Source of the DNA: Flavobacteriaceae bacterium | GTDB lineage: Bacteria; Bacteroidota; Bacteroidia; Flavobacteriales; Flavobacteriaceae | Direction: 5' to 3' | DNA length: 13,318 nucleotides | Assembly: GCA_013214275.1 (NCBI GenBank) | Contig: JABSPP010000018.1 | Span: 1-13,318 of the forward strand | In this document: in pieces, positions 1 to 7,404 of the stretch | Layout: each line of letters opens with the position of its first letter | Position numbering within the stretch: position 1 is the stretch's first letter | Notes under the pieces: model-generated | The model's database searches: none | Seen by the model: only the letters and a program-made list of their open reading frames with translations | What the model was told of the DNA's origin: nothing | Position numbers and translations under genes: made by a program

Positions 1-2319
1 AGGGTCACTGGCAAATCGATTGGTGGGATCTATGCCTTTACCTAAAACATCTGGAGTATTCTGATTTCCGTTACTACTGGCAGTAATGTCACTTTCTTTG
101 TCATTACCATTAAGAGATCTACTTGATAATGAATAATTGGCTGTCATATTCGCTGAAGTAAGACGAAAAAGTCCAGGATTAAATTTGTTGATTCGCTGGC
201 CCGAGTCGTTGGTTTGATAGAAGTCAAATGAAGCATTAACATTCAACGCAAGCTTATCCTTAAACAGTCGAGTTCCTGCTGTGGTGCTCAAAGGAGCCCA
301 CCGAAGACTATCTGCAGCCATATTGTATGAGGTGCTAAAGTTAAGATTATTTAAGATGGTCACCTTTTTATCTTCCTCCTCACTTTCAGGATCCTTGGGA
401 GCTACTTTAGCTTCTACAACATTGTTTACCGAGATTCCAATGGAATTACTAAGCCCAGAACTAGGGCTTCCATACACACTAGTTCCTTCTCCAAAAGGAG
501 AGTAGGTAACTAGATCATTCGGATCACTGCTTTGTCGTACTTGCTCATTGTAGCGATCTGCAAAATCTGGCCTGTAGCTAAAGGAAATAGAAGGTCTAAT
601 GGTATGTCGAATCGCTTTTAACCTTCCTTTTTTAAATTCAAACGTTCCGTAAATATTGGTAGATAAATTTAGACTCGTACTGTACTCTCTAAAAGTTCGA
701 AAACCGCTAATCGTGTCACTTACTACTGCTCCCATGGTAGCGTCTTCATTTGTGATATTATCCTCAAATCTTTTATATAAACTTTGAAAGTTCCAGACTT
801 CGCGGTAGTTCACACTTGGTGATAGGGTAAAGTAGTTAAACAACGTAATATTTGTACTGGCATCTGCTCTGTGCTGAATCCCAGTTCGGGCAGTCTCAAA
901 CATTTTAGAAGTGAAAAATTCATCTTCGGTCGTATTAATTAAATACTGCCCTTGCATGTTGTAAGTTAAGCCAATATTTTGTAACGGATTCTTTTTAACT
1001 CCGCCCTTAGCTGCAAACGGAAAAACCTTGTTCATACTCAACTGTAAAGATGGTAAGGTCATGTTTACCGATTCTGTATTCGTATTTTGAGAATGTGTGG
1101 CATTGACACTCAGGTTAAAAGGAGTTCCCACAAAAGTTTTCTGATAAGAAATTGAGGAATTAAACGTATTGGTCAAGAAATTTGAATTGTTAAACTCATT
1201 TAAAGACTGACGAAAATATTGGCTACTACCAATGTTTACGGAGGCGCTAAAATTGGAGTTAGGACTGGCCTTACCATCTTGTCTGTGACTCCAGCGAAGG
1301 TTAAAGTTGGATGCTTCGGAAAAATCATCAAAACCACGGGTACTTTCAATAATCTTTTCAAAACTCAAATTCACGTTTCCAGAAAATTTGTAACGCACAT
1401 AATAAGCAGAGTTTGTTCGTAGAGACCAACCTCCATTGGAGTACACATCGCCCAGCAATTCTAGGTCAACATAATCGTTAATTGCAAAGTAGTAACCTCC
1501 ATTTTGGAGAAAAAGACCTCTAGTATTGCTAGAGCTCCACGATGGGATAATAAACCCAGACGACCGACTCTGTCCCATAGGGAAATAAGCAAAAGGTAAA
1601 AATAGAGGAGTAGGCACATCTGCAATGACCAAATTACTTACACCAGCAACAATCTTTTTATTGGGAACAAATTTAGCCTTATTGACATTAATATAGTAAT
1701 CGGGATGCTCTTTATCAGAGGTGGTAAATCGAATCTTTCGAATGAAAATTGTAGAATCATTCAACCGTTTAGCTTTCTTACCAAGTACAATAATTCCTGG
1801 GTCTTGTTTGGTTTTGATGCCATAAATAATGGCCTTTTTGGTCTCAAAATTATAGATCAAAGAATCCTGTTCAGACTCCTCACTTCCTTGCTTAAAGACG
1901 GGTCTTTGTAGATATCCAGTACTATCTTTAATCCCCTTTGCAAAAAGGGTCTTATTCAAGTAATCTACCACAATAATTCCCGCTTTTAAATCGATATCTG
2001 TGTAGGTAACATGAGCTTCATTGTAAAGCGTTACGGTCTTGTTTTTAGCATTCTGTATGGTATAATCTTTGGCTATGTGAGTAATCATACCCGCAATGGC
2101 TTCTTTGGGTTGTAAAGTATCGGTGACAATGGTGTCCTTCTTTTGAAGGATAAGAGTATCTTTTTGGCGTAAGTTAGCGCTGTCTTTTTTTGTCAGATTT
2201 AGATTGTTCTTTTGTACCCTGGGAATCGGTTTTCTCTTAGGTTGGATATCCTGTGACTGAGCTTGAAAAGAGCAAAAAAACAAAGAGATAAGGAATATAT
2301 AAGACAGATTTGATTGCAA
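1..2319 (-). CDS. lptD: LPS assembly outer-membrane protein LptD, 3' end beyond window
   Basis: Outer-membrane beta-barrel that inserts lipopolysaccharide into the outer leaflet, working with LptE. The minus-strand frame is open without a stop from 2319 to the window edge, giving 773 codons. Flavobacterial LptD is usually near 900 residues, so perhaps 100-150 C-terminal residues are missing. The start is a TTG at 2319-2317; an in-frame TAG lies five codons upstream, so there is no ATG option. Residues 1 to about 22 form a signal peptide (SYIFLISLFFCSF, then QAQSQ). Residues from about 80 to 200 read as an OstA/LptA-like periplasmic domain (VTLYNEAHVTYTDIDLKAG). Near residues 231-248 is the segment ADVPTPLFLPFAYFPMG that I associate with this family. 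The rest is Asn/Ser/Tyr-rich alternating sequence typical of a barrel. It is divergent from the amidase gene. Family assignment is from recalled motifs; no search was run. Confidence 0.9.
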   Translation of the reverse strand, partial: MQSNLSYIFLISLFFCSFQAQSQDIQPKRKPIPRVQKNNLNLTKKDSANLRQKDTLILQKKDTIVTDTLQPKEAIAGMITHIAKDYTIQNAKNKTVTLYNEAHVTYTDIDLKAGIIVVDYLNKTLFAKGIKDSTGYLQRPVFKQGSEESEQDSLIYNFETKKAIIYGIKTKQDPGIIVLGKKAKRLNDSTIFIRKIRFTTSDKEHPDYYINVNKAKFVPNKKIVAGVSNLVIADVPTPLFLPFAYFPMGQSRSSGFIIPSWSSSNTRGLFLQNGGYYFAINDYVDLELLGDVYSNGGWSLRTNSAYYVRYKFSGNVNLSFEKIIESTRGFDDFSEASNFNLRWSHRQDGKASPNSNFSASVNIGSSQYFRQSLNEFNNSNFLTNTFNSSISYQKTFVGTPFNLSVNATHSQNTNTESVNMTLPSLQLSMNKVFPFAAKGGVKKNPLQNIGLTYNMQGQYLINTTEDEFFTSKMFETARTGIQHRADASTNITLFNYFTLSPSVNYREVWNFQSLYKRFEDNITNEDATMGAVVSDTISGFRTFREYSTSLNLSTNIYGTFEFKKGRLKAIRHTIRPSISFSYRPDFADRYNEQVRQSSDPNDLVTYSPFGEGTSVYGSPSSGLSNSIGISVNNVVEAKVAPKDPESEEEDKKVTILNNLNFSTSYNMAADSLRWAPLSTTAGTRLFKDKLALNVNASFDFYQTNDSGQRINKFNPGLFRLTSANMTANYSLSSRSLNGNDKESDITASSNGNQNTPDVLGKGIDPTNRFASDP

Positions 2320-2340
2320 TACTTTAATATGCTATTTTTG
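2309..2340 (+). promoter_or_regulatory. Predicted amidase promoter (Bacteroidota type)
   Basis: TTTG at 2309-2312, a 20-base spacer, then TATTTTTG at 2333-2340. This is an exact match to the Bacteroidota -33/-7 pattern TTTG and TAnnTTTG. The start of transcription would be near 2347, about 60 bases before the amidase start. The upstream half lies inside the first codons of lptD on the other strand. Confidence 0.5.
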
Positions 2341-2348
2341 TGCTAGGG

Positions 2349-2380
2349 TAAAAATATGGCTCAATAATTGAAGCACCAAA
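2349..2380 (-). promoter_or_regulatory. Predicted lptD promoter (Bacteroidota type)
   Basis: Reading leftward, TTTG (2380-2377) is followed by 20 bases and then TATTTTTA (2356-2349), which matches the Bacteroidota consensus TAnnTTTG at seven of eight positions. Transcription would start near 2342, giving a leader of roughly 23 bases before the TTG start of lptD. It overlaps the oppositely oriented amidase promoter. Confidence 0.45.
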
Positions 2381-2406
2381 TTTGAAACGCCAAAATTAGT
2401 TAAATT

Positions 2407-3564
2407 TTGCTGACACAATTCTTAAAAAAAATCAAATTTAACATACGTTGCTTTAAGGCCTTTCTCCAGAACTTTCCTCTCATATTTATATGGCTCTTTT
2501 CGGTTGCTACTTTTGGACAAAAAGACCAATTTGTAATCGTTCTCGATGCTGGACATGGCGGAAGAGATCCCGGAAATACAGGAAATGGATATCGGGAGAA
2601 AAACATTGTATTAAGTGTTGTCCTCGAGTTGGGTAAAATCCTCGATAAAGAAGATTTTATCGATATTAAATACACCCGAACCAGTGATGTTAGCGTCGAT
2701 CTATGGGAGCGTGGAAACATTGCAAATGCTCACAAAGCAGATCTATTTGTCTCCATACACTGTAATTCTCACAGCAGCTCTGCCTATGGAACAGAAAGTT
2801 TTGTGTTGGGACTTGGAGCCATCGATCGCAATTTAAAAGTAGTCCAAGATTTTGTAGAAAAAGAGAATGCCGTGATCTACAAAGAAAAAAATTACCAAGA
2901 AAAATATAAAGATTTCGATCCTAATTCTACAGAATCAGTTGTTGAGTTAACCCTTATGCAAGAACAAAACTTAGAAAAGAGCTTAATGCTTGCCAGTAGT
3001 ATTCAAAAGAATTTTCGAGAAGAGTTAAAAAGAAAAGACCGCGGTGTAAAACAGCAAAGGTTTGTAGTTCTATATCAAACATACATGCCAAGCATACTAG
3101 TAGAGTTAGGGTTTTTAACCAACAAAAACGAAGGAAAATATCTCAATTCCAAGAAAGGACAACAGCAAATGGCAAATACCATTGCTAAAGCCATTAAAAA
3201 ATATGTCAATCAGCTCCGATTAAACACTATTTCCCCAGATAAGGATACAATATCAAATCAAAACCAAGAAACAAAAGAAGAAGAAAAGACCATAAAACCA
3301 ATCAAAAAGAACACTGTTGTATTCAAAGTTCAAATAGCTTCAGGAAAAAAAAAGATTCAAACAGCACCATATAATTTTAAGGGATTGCAAAATGTAGAGA
3401 GAGTCAAGGTCGGTAGATACTACAAGTACTACTACGGGCACTCTTCCAGCCACCAAACAACAAAAAAAGCCTTAGAAACCGCCAAAAAAAGAGGATATAC
3501 CACATCATATATTGTAGCATTTAAAAATGGGAAAAAAGTTTCCCTTCATCAGGTGATTAAATAG
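2407..3564 (+). CDS. N-acetylmuramoyl-L-alanine amidase (Amidase_3) with SPOR-like C-terminus
   Basis: Zinc-dependent periplasmic hydrolase that cuts the bond between N-acetylmuramic acid and L-alanine in peptidoglycan, used in cell separation and wall turnover. The start is TTG; an in-frame TAA lies at 2401-2403 and there is no nearby in-frame ATG, so the start is forced to TTG (or ATT at 2404). Residues 1-21 are basic, about 22-36 hydrophobic, and a signal-peptide cleavage site is likely around GQ-KD (38-39). The Amidase_3 domain spans about 42-268. Expected zinc ligands are H50 (DAGHGG), E64 (REKN) and H118 (SIHCN), and the catalytic glutamate is E233 (VELGF); all are present, so it should be active. 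A Lys/Glu-rich linker (about 271-303) leads to a SPOR-like tail (305-385, FKVQIAS). SPOR domains bind denuded glycan strands, so the tail may direct the enzyme to the septum. It is related to AmiC-type enzymes; the exact symbol is uncertain. Confidence 0.92.
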   Translation: MLTQFLKKIKFNIRCFKAFLQNFPLIFIWLFSVATFGQKDQFVIVLDAGHGGRDPGNTGNGYREKNIVLSVVLELGKILDKEDFIDIKYTRTSDVSVDLWERGNIANAHKADLFVSIHCNSHSSSAYGTESFVLGLGAIDRNLKVVQDFVEKENAVIYKEKNYQEKYKDFDPNSTESVVELTLMQEQNLEKSLMLASSIQKNFREELKRKDRGVKQQRFVVLYQTYMPSILVELGFLTNKNEGKYLNSKKGQQQMANTIAKAIKKYVNQLRLNTISPDKDTISNQNQETKEEEKTIKPIKKNTVVFKVQIASGKKKIQTAPYNFKGLQNVERVKVGRYYKYYYGHSSSHQTTKKALETAKKRGYTTSYIVAFKNGKKVSLHQVIK

Positions 3565-4062
3565 GTGATAGTGTTAACTCATACGTTGTTGTTTTTGGGC
3601 GTTACCCTTCGGGTCGCGCTGTCCGCTGTATCTTTTTTGTCCTATCAGAGCAAAAAAGGATGCCGCTGCCATCGCTAACGCAGCACCAAAGAACCATTCA
3701 AGTCAGATAAAAACATGAGCAATAATTTTTCACTTGTTTAAATTTATACTAACTATTTGGTATTTAGACGTTTACTTTTATTGAGGTATTGACCTTAATT
3801 TGACCAATCCCTTAGAAGAGTTTCACTCATTTAAACTGATAATAACTATTAATTTTCAGATATTTAATTTTATTGAAGCACTACCCTTTGCTTATTTGCC
3901 CCTATTTACGTGGATTTCTACAAACTCAAAAAAAGTCTGGATCACTTTTAATGACAAGAGGTACAAAACAATATTTAAAGTGTGATCTTGCTCCGAAATA
4001 GATGGTTTCTCATGACGGTCTCTTTAAAAAAATCAGTAATATTGTAGAGTAAAAGTGCTTAT
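3565..4062. other. Gene-free stretch between amidase and MCE gene
   Basis: 498 bases with no convincing gene. It begins with the palindromic element at 3599-3681, entered separately. The remainder is AT-rich. It holds an imperfect inverted repeat (GATCAC at 3940-3945 pairing with GTGATC at 3982-3987, with TTTTAAT/ATTTAAA inside), one copy of the 9-mer GTCAGATAA (3702-3710) and one copy of GAGTTTCACTCA (3818-3829), discussed under findings. A TTG-started 61-codon frame at 3800-3985 has no recognisable features and I do not call it. No strong promoter for the MCE gene was found; TAATATTG (4037-4044) is a near-match to the -7 box but has no good -33 partner. Confidence 0.6.
3599..3681. repeat. 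83-base imperfect palindromic element
   Basis: The outer ends are GCGTTA (3599-3604) and its inverse TAACGC (3676-3681). Inside are a small ACCC/GGGT hairpin (3604-3614) and a second pairing between ATCTTTTTTG and CAAAAAAGGAT in the middle. It is clearly GC-richer than the DNA on both sides. From memory it resembles a short non-coding palindromic repeat found in many copies between genes of Flavobacteriia, but I could not check this. As RNA it would fold strongly and might act as a terminator or transcript-end stabiliser for the amidase message. Confidence 0.6.
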
Positions 4063-5034
4063 ATGTCTAGAGAGATTAAAACAGGAATTACATCAATTGC
4101 TATCATAGCCCTATTTATCTGGGGGTATAATTTTTTAAAGGGACAAAACTTATTCGAATCAAACTCTAGGGTTTTTTATATCGAGTATGACAACATCCGT
4201 GGACTTAATAAATCGAGTACCGTAAGCATTCACGGGTTAAAAGTTGGTAAAGTCTCCGACATTGTATTCAACCCAGACCCTCAAAAAAAAGGAACACTCA
4301 TAGTAAAGATATCACTAGATGATGATTTTGAATTTACAAAAAACAGCCTTGTTAAAATCTACTCAACAGGAATAATTGGAGGAGAGTCTCTAGCTATTAT
4401 ACCTAGCTATGAAGGAGAAATTGCAGTTTCTGGAGATTATCTCAGAGGAGAAGTAGAATCTGACATCTTCACCTCGGTAGGTCAATCCCTAAACCCATTG
4501 AAAACCAAAGTGGAGCGCGTGATTATTGAGGCCGATTCTCTACTAATAGCCTTAAATGACGTTCTCGATAAGGATACCAGAACCAGCTTTAAAAGAACCA
4601 TCCAAAGTTTTGAAACAACAGTTTCATCCATGAACAAAACCTTAAGTTCTTTGAATCGACTGGTGGATTCAAGTAACTCATCACTAAACATTACTCTAGA
4701 CAACACTCAAAAGGTCACTGAAAATTTTGTAAGAGTATCCGACACCCTCGTCAACGCAAATTTTGGGAAGACCGTTAAAACCCTAGAAGCTACCCTTGAT
4801 AATGTGAATAAATTGATAAGTGGTATCAAAGAAGGCAATGGAACCTTTGGAAAACTCATGCAGAACGACTCGCTCTATGATAATTTGACCAATGCCACCA
4901 AAGAAATAGAAGAGCTACTTCGAGAAATGAAGCTAAATCCAAAACGATTTGTTCACTTTTCCTTATTTGGAAAAAAAGCGGAACCATTCAATGAAGAAAA
5001 TAATAAGAATAACATTTCTAACGAAAAGAAATAG
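4063..5034 (+). CDS. MCE/MlaD-family lipid-transport protein
   Basis: Periplasmic substrate-binding subunit, anchored in the inner membrane, of an Mla-type ABC system that moves phospholipids between the membranes. The 323-residue protein has an N-terminal transmembrane helix (about 9-25, ITSIAIIALFIWGYNFL). An MCE domain follows at about 36-125 (YDNIRGLNKSSTVSIHGLKVGKV, then IYSTGIIGGESLAII). A long Ser/Thr-rich, heptad-like alpha-helical region runs from about 140 to 290, and the tail is charged. This is the usual shape of a single-MCE MlaD protein with an extended helical tail. No MlaE permease or MlaF ATPase gene is adjacent, so partners must lie elsewhere. The ATG start is the natural one just before the membrane helix. 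Placement after an amidase is, as I recall, common in Flavobacteriaceae. Confidence 0.88.
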   Translation: MSREIKTGITSIAIIALFIWGYNFLKGQNLFESNSRVFYIEYDNIRGLNKSSTVSIHGLKVGKVSDIVFNPDPQKKGTLIVKISLDDDFEFTKNSLVKIYSTGIIGGESLAIIPSYEGEIAVSGDYLRGEVESDIFTSVGQSLNPLKTKVERVIIEADSLLIALNDVLDKDTRTSFKRTIQSFETTVSSMNKTLSSLNRLVDSSNSSLNITLDNTQKVTENFVRVSDTLVNANFGKTVKTLEATLDNVNKLISGIKEGNGTFGKLMQNDSLYDNLTNATKEIEELLREMKLNPKRFVHFSLFGKKAEPFNEENNKNNISNEKK

Positions 5035-5210
5035 CGTTCACAAGATGTAGTTATTTACATTGGATTAAAGAAAGTAGTTATCTGACAGAAAAAATTGTTG
5101 TTAAGTTAAGAACATATGTAGAGCAAAACAAACTCTAAGTGCTAACAAACCATCACAATCATGTGTGGCTTGGAATGCTTTTGGTCAGATAATTTTCTTC
5201 AAAATAGAAC

Positions 5211-5239
5211 GTTTCTAAAGAAATTATAAAGTAATTTTG
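5211..5239 (+). promoter_or_regulatory. Candidate promoter of the Fe-S/menaquinone gene run
   Basis: TAATTTTG at 5232-5239 is an exact TAnnTTTG -7 box. The best upstream partner is GTTT (5211-5214) at a spacing of 17, a poor -33 element. A start near 5246 would leave a leader of about 50 bases before the ATG at 5296. Confidence 0.4.
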
Positions 5240-5295
5240 TATTTCACATTTGTGTGTATTCACCAATCAATAAGTCATTAATCTAAGACAAGCAC

Positions 5296-6609
5296 ATGCA
5301 ATACATACCAAATATCCTTTTTGTGATTACATTGGTTGCTGGAATAGGATTCTTTACATTGAATATTCGTAAGGTTATTAGGAATATTAAATTAGGGAAA
5401 GACATCAACCGCTCCGACCACTCTTCTAAGCGGTGGAAAAATATGGCAAGAATTGCTCTAGGTCAATCCAAAATGGTCACAAGACCTGTATCTGGTGTTC
5501 TCCATCTCATTGTTTATGTTGGTTTTATCATCATCAATGTTGAAGTGCTAGAAATTATTTTTGATGGAATTTTTGGAACCCATAGAGTATTTAAACCCAT
5601 ACTTGGAGAAGGAATCTACGGGTTTCTCATAGGAACTTTTGAAATCCTAGCATTTCTAGTTTTTGTAGCAGTGATTATTTTTTGGTTAAGAAGGAATGCC
5701 ATCAGAATTAAGCGATTTTTGAGCAAAGAAATGAAAGGGTGGCCCAAGAGCGATGGGAATCTCATTCTTTATTTCGAAATGGTGTTAATGACACTTTTTA
5801 TCGTGATGAACGCAACTGATATTTCTTTTCAGGAAGCAAGTGTTGGGAATCCTATCAGTCAGTTTGTAGCGCCTTGGTTTTCCTCACTAGAACCAGAGAC
5901 AATTCACCTTATCGAACGTAGTGCATGGTGGATTCACATCACAGGAATTCTAGTGTTTTTAAATTATCTATATTACTCTAAGCATTTACATATATTACTA
6001 GCCTTTCCCAATACATTTTATGCAAATCTAAATCCGAAAGGTCAGCTTTCTAATGTCGCCTCAGTCACCAAAGAAGTTCAGATGATGATGGATCCCAATA
6101 TCGATCCATACGCAACGCCTGAAGGTGGAGAAGAGGAAGAAGTTCCAGAAAAGTTTGGAGCCAGTGATGTCATGGATCTCAATCGAGTACAATTGCTCAA
6201 TGCCTATACGTGTACTGAATGCGGAAGGTGCACATCAGCGTGTCCTGCGAACCTCACAGGAAAAGAATTGTCACCCAGAGCCATCATGATGAAAACACGT
6301 GATCGTCTTGAAGAAGTTGGGAAAAACATTGATCAAAATGGAGTGTTTAAAGACGATGGGAAACAGTTGTTAAACGATTATATTACTCCAGAAGAGCTTT
6401 GGGCATGTACAAGCTGCAATGCTTGTGTAGAAGAGTGTCCTATAAATATTGATCCTTTATCTATTATCATGGAAATGAGAAGATTTTTAGTCATGGAACA
6501 GTCAGCTGCCCCTCAAGAATTAAACATGATGATGACCAATGTAGAAAATAATGGCGCCATGTGGCAGTATAGTCCTATGGACAGATTGAACTGGAAAGAC
6601 GAAGATTAA
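5296..6609 (+). CDS. Membrane-bound [4Fe-4S] oxidoreductase subunit (HdrE/HdrD-like fusion)
   Basis: Integral-membrane electron-transfer subunit of a heterodisulfide-reductase-like complex, probably linked to the quinone pool. Residues 1-240 carry about five hydrophobic segments (6-23, 67-88, 110-130, 158-172, 211-228), resembling a nitrate-reductase-gamma/HdrE cytochrome-b-like domain. His70, His214, His230 and His232 sit near membrane edges and are candidate haem ligands. After a Glu-rich linker (about 275-285) comes a soluble domain with two classical [4Fe-4S] motifs: C306, C309, C312, C316 (CTECGRCTSACP) and C371, C374, C377, C381 (CTSCNACVEECP). The next gene, 12 bases downstream, supplies the CCG domain, so the two together rebuild an HdrD/HdrE-like unit. 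The physiological donor and acceptor are unknown; menaquinone genes downstream make a menaquinone link plausible. GlpC, LldF and EtfQO-type proteins are related alternatives. Confidence 0.88.
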   Translation: MQYIPNILFVITLVAGIGFFTLNIRKVIRNIKLGKDINRSDHSSKRWKNMARIALGQSKMVTRPVSGVLHLIVYVGFIIINVEVLEIIFDGIFGTHRVFKPILGEGIYGFLIGTFEILAFLVFVAVIIFWLRRNAIRIKRFLSKEMKGWPKSDGNLILYFEMVLMTLFIVMNATDISFQEASVGNPISQFVAPWFSSLEPETIHLIERSAWWIHITGILVFLNYLYYSKHLHILLAFPNTFYANLNPKGQLSNVASVTKEVQMMMDPNIDPYATPEGGEEEEVPEKFGASDVMDLNRVQLLNAYTCTECGRCTSACPANLTGKELSPRAIMMKTRDRLEEVGKNIDQNGVFKDDGKQLLNDYITPEELWACTSCNACVEECPINIDPLSIIMEMRRFLVMEQSAAPQELNMMMTNVENNGAMWQYSPMDRLNWKDED

Positions 6610-6621
6610 AATTCAAATTAC

Positions 6622-7395
6622 ATGAACGTACCAACAATGGCAGAGATGATGGCACAGGGGAAACAACCCGAAATATTGTTTTGGGTAGGATCTGCTGGAA
6701 GTTATGATGACAGAGCTAAAAAAATTACCAAAGCCTTTGTTAAAGTTTTACACAAAGCCAATGTAGATTTTGCAGTATTAGGAACAGAGGAGAGTTCGAC
6801 AGGGGATGCCGCCAAAAGAGTAGGGAATGAATTTCTGTTTCAAATGCAGGCAATGACCAACATAGAAGTATTAAACGCCTATGGAGTAACAAAGATAGTA
6901 ACCTGTGATCCTCATTCTTTTAATACATTAAAAAACGAATATCCTGGCCTTGGAGGTACATATCAAGTATATCACCATACACAATACATTCAGCATTTAG
7001 TAAATGAAGGTAGGCTCACCATCACAGGCTCTTTGGACAAGCGAGTAACTTTTCACGATCCATGCTACCTAGGCAGAGCAAATGATGAATATGAGTCACC
7101 GAGAGATCTGATTAGAAGAATAGGAGCCCAGCTAACTGAGATGAAACGAAGCAAAAACAAAGCTCTCTGCTGTGGCGCGGGAGGTGCCCAAATGTTTAAA
7201 GAACCTGAGAAAGGAACTATGGATATTAATATTCTCAGAACAAAAGATGCTTTGGAAACAAAACCAAATATTATTGCCACAGGCTGCCCCTATTGCAATA
7301 CAATGATGACAGACGGAATAAAATTTCATGAAAAAGAAGCCGAAATAGAAGTCAAAGATATTGCAGAATTAATTGCTGAGGCAGAACAACTATAA
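6622..7395 (+). CDS. CCG-domain (Fe-S)-binding protein, HdrB/HdrD/LldE-like
   Basis: Soluble partner of the preceding membrane subunit. It should carry the catalytic or terminal Fe-S site of the heterodisulfide-reductase-like module. The C-terminal half has a complete CCG motif set: C148 (HDPCYLGR), C183-C184 (LCCGAGG) and C222/C225 (GCPYCN). The N-terminal half has the CCG-domain framework, but serines occupy places where I would expect cysteine (WVGSAGS, S24; EESSTGD, S59), and its remaining motif is TCDPHSF with the single C95. So it probably binds one, not two, CCG-type clusters. The spacing of 12 bases to the upstream gene and 9 bases to the downstream one indicates a shared transcript. 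Length (257) fits a two-CCG-repeat protein. Substrate is not deducible from sequence. Confidence 0.87.
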   Translation: MNVPTMAEMMAQGKQPEILFWVGSAGSYDDRAKKITKAFVKVLHKANVDFAVLGTEESSTGDAAKRVGNEFLFQMQAMTNIEVLNAYGVTKIVTCDPHSFNTLKNEYPGLGGTYQVYHHTQYIQHLVNEGRLTITGSLDKRVTFHDPCYLGRANDEYESPRDLIRRIGAQLTEMKRSKNKALCCGAGGAQMFKEPEKGTMDINILRTKDALETKPNIIATGCPYCNTMMTDGIKFHEKEAEIEVKDIAELIAEAEQL

Positions 7396-7404
7396 GACCA
7401 AGAT

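Noticed and set aside
281..1911. Three short plus-strand frames (281-505, 1219-1422, 1705-1911)
   Set aside because: They lie opposite the continuous lptD frame, whose translation is clearly barrel-like; they are shadows.
2400..2720. 106-codon minus-strand frame over the amidase start and lptD spacer
   Set aside because: It runs antisense to the amidase signal peptide and first catalytic motif and shows no protein features.
3800..3985. 61-codon plus-strand frame starting with TTG in the amidase-MCE spacer
   Set aside because: No ATG start, no signal peptide, domain or promoter of its own, and composition like the surrounding non-coding DNA.
3940..3987. GATCAC/GTGATC imperfect inverted repeat as a terminator or operator
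   Set aside because: It has a two-base bulge, a mismatch, a loop of about 20 bases and no T-run; noted inside the spacer entry only.
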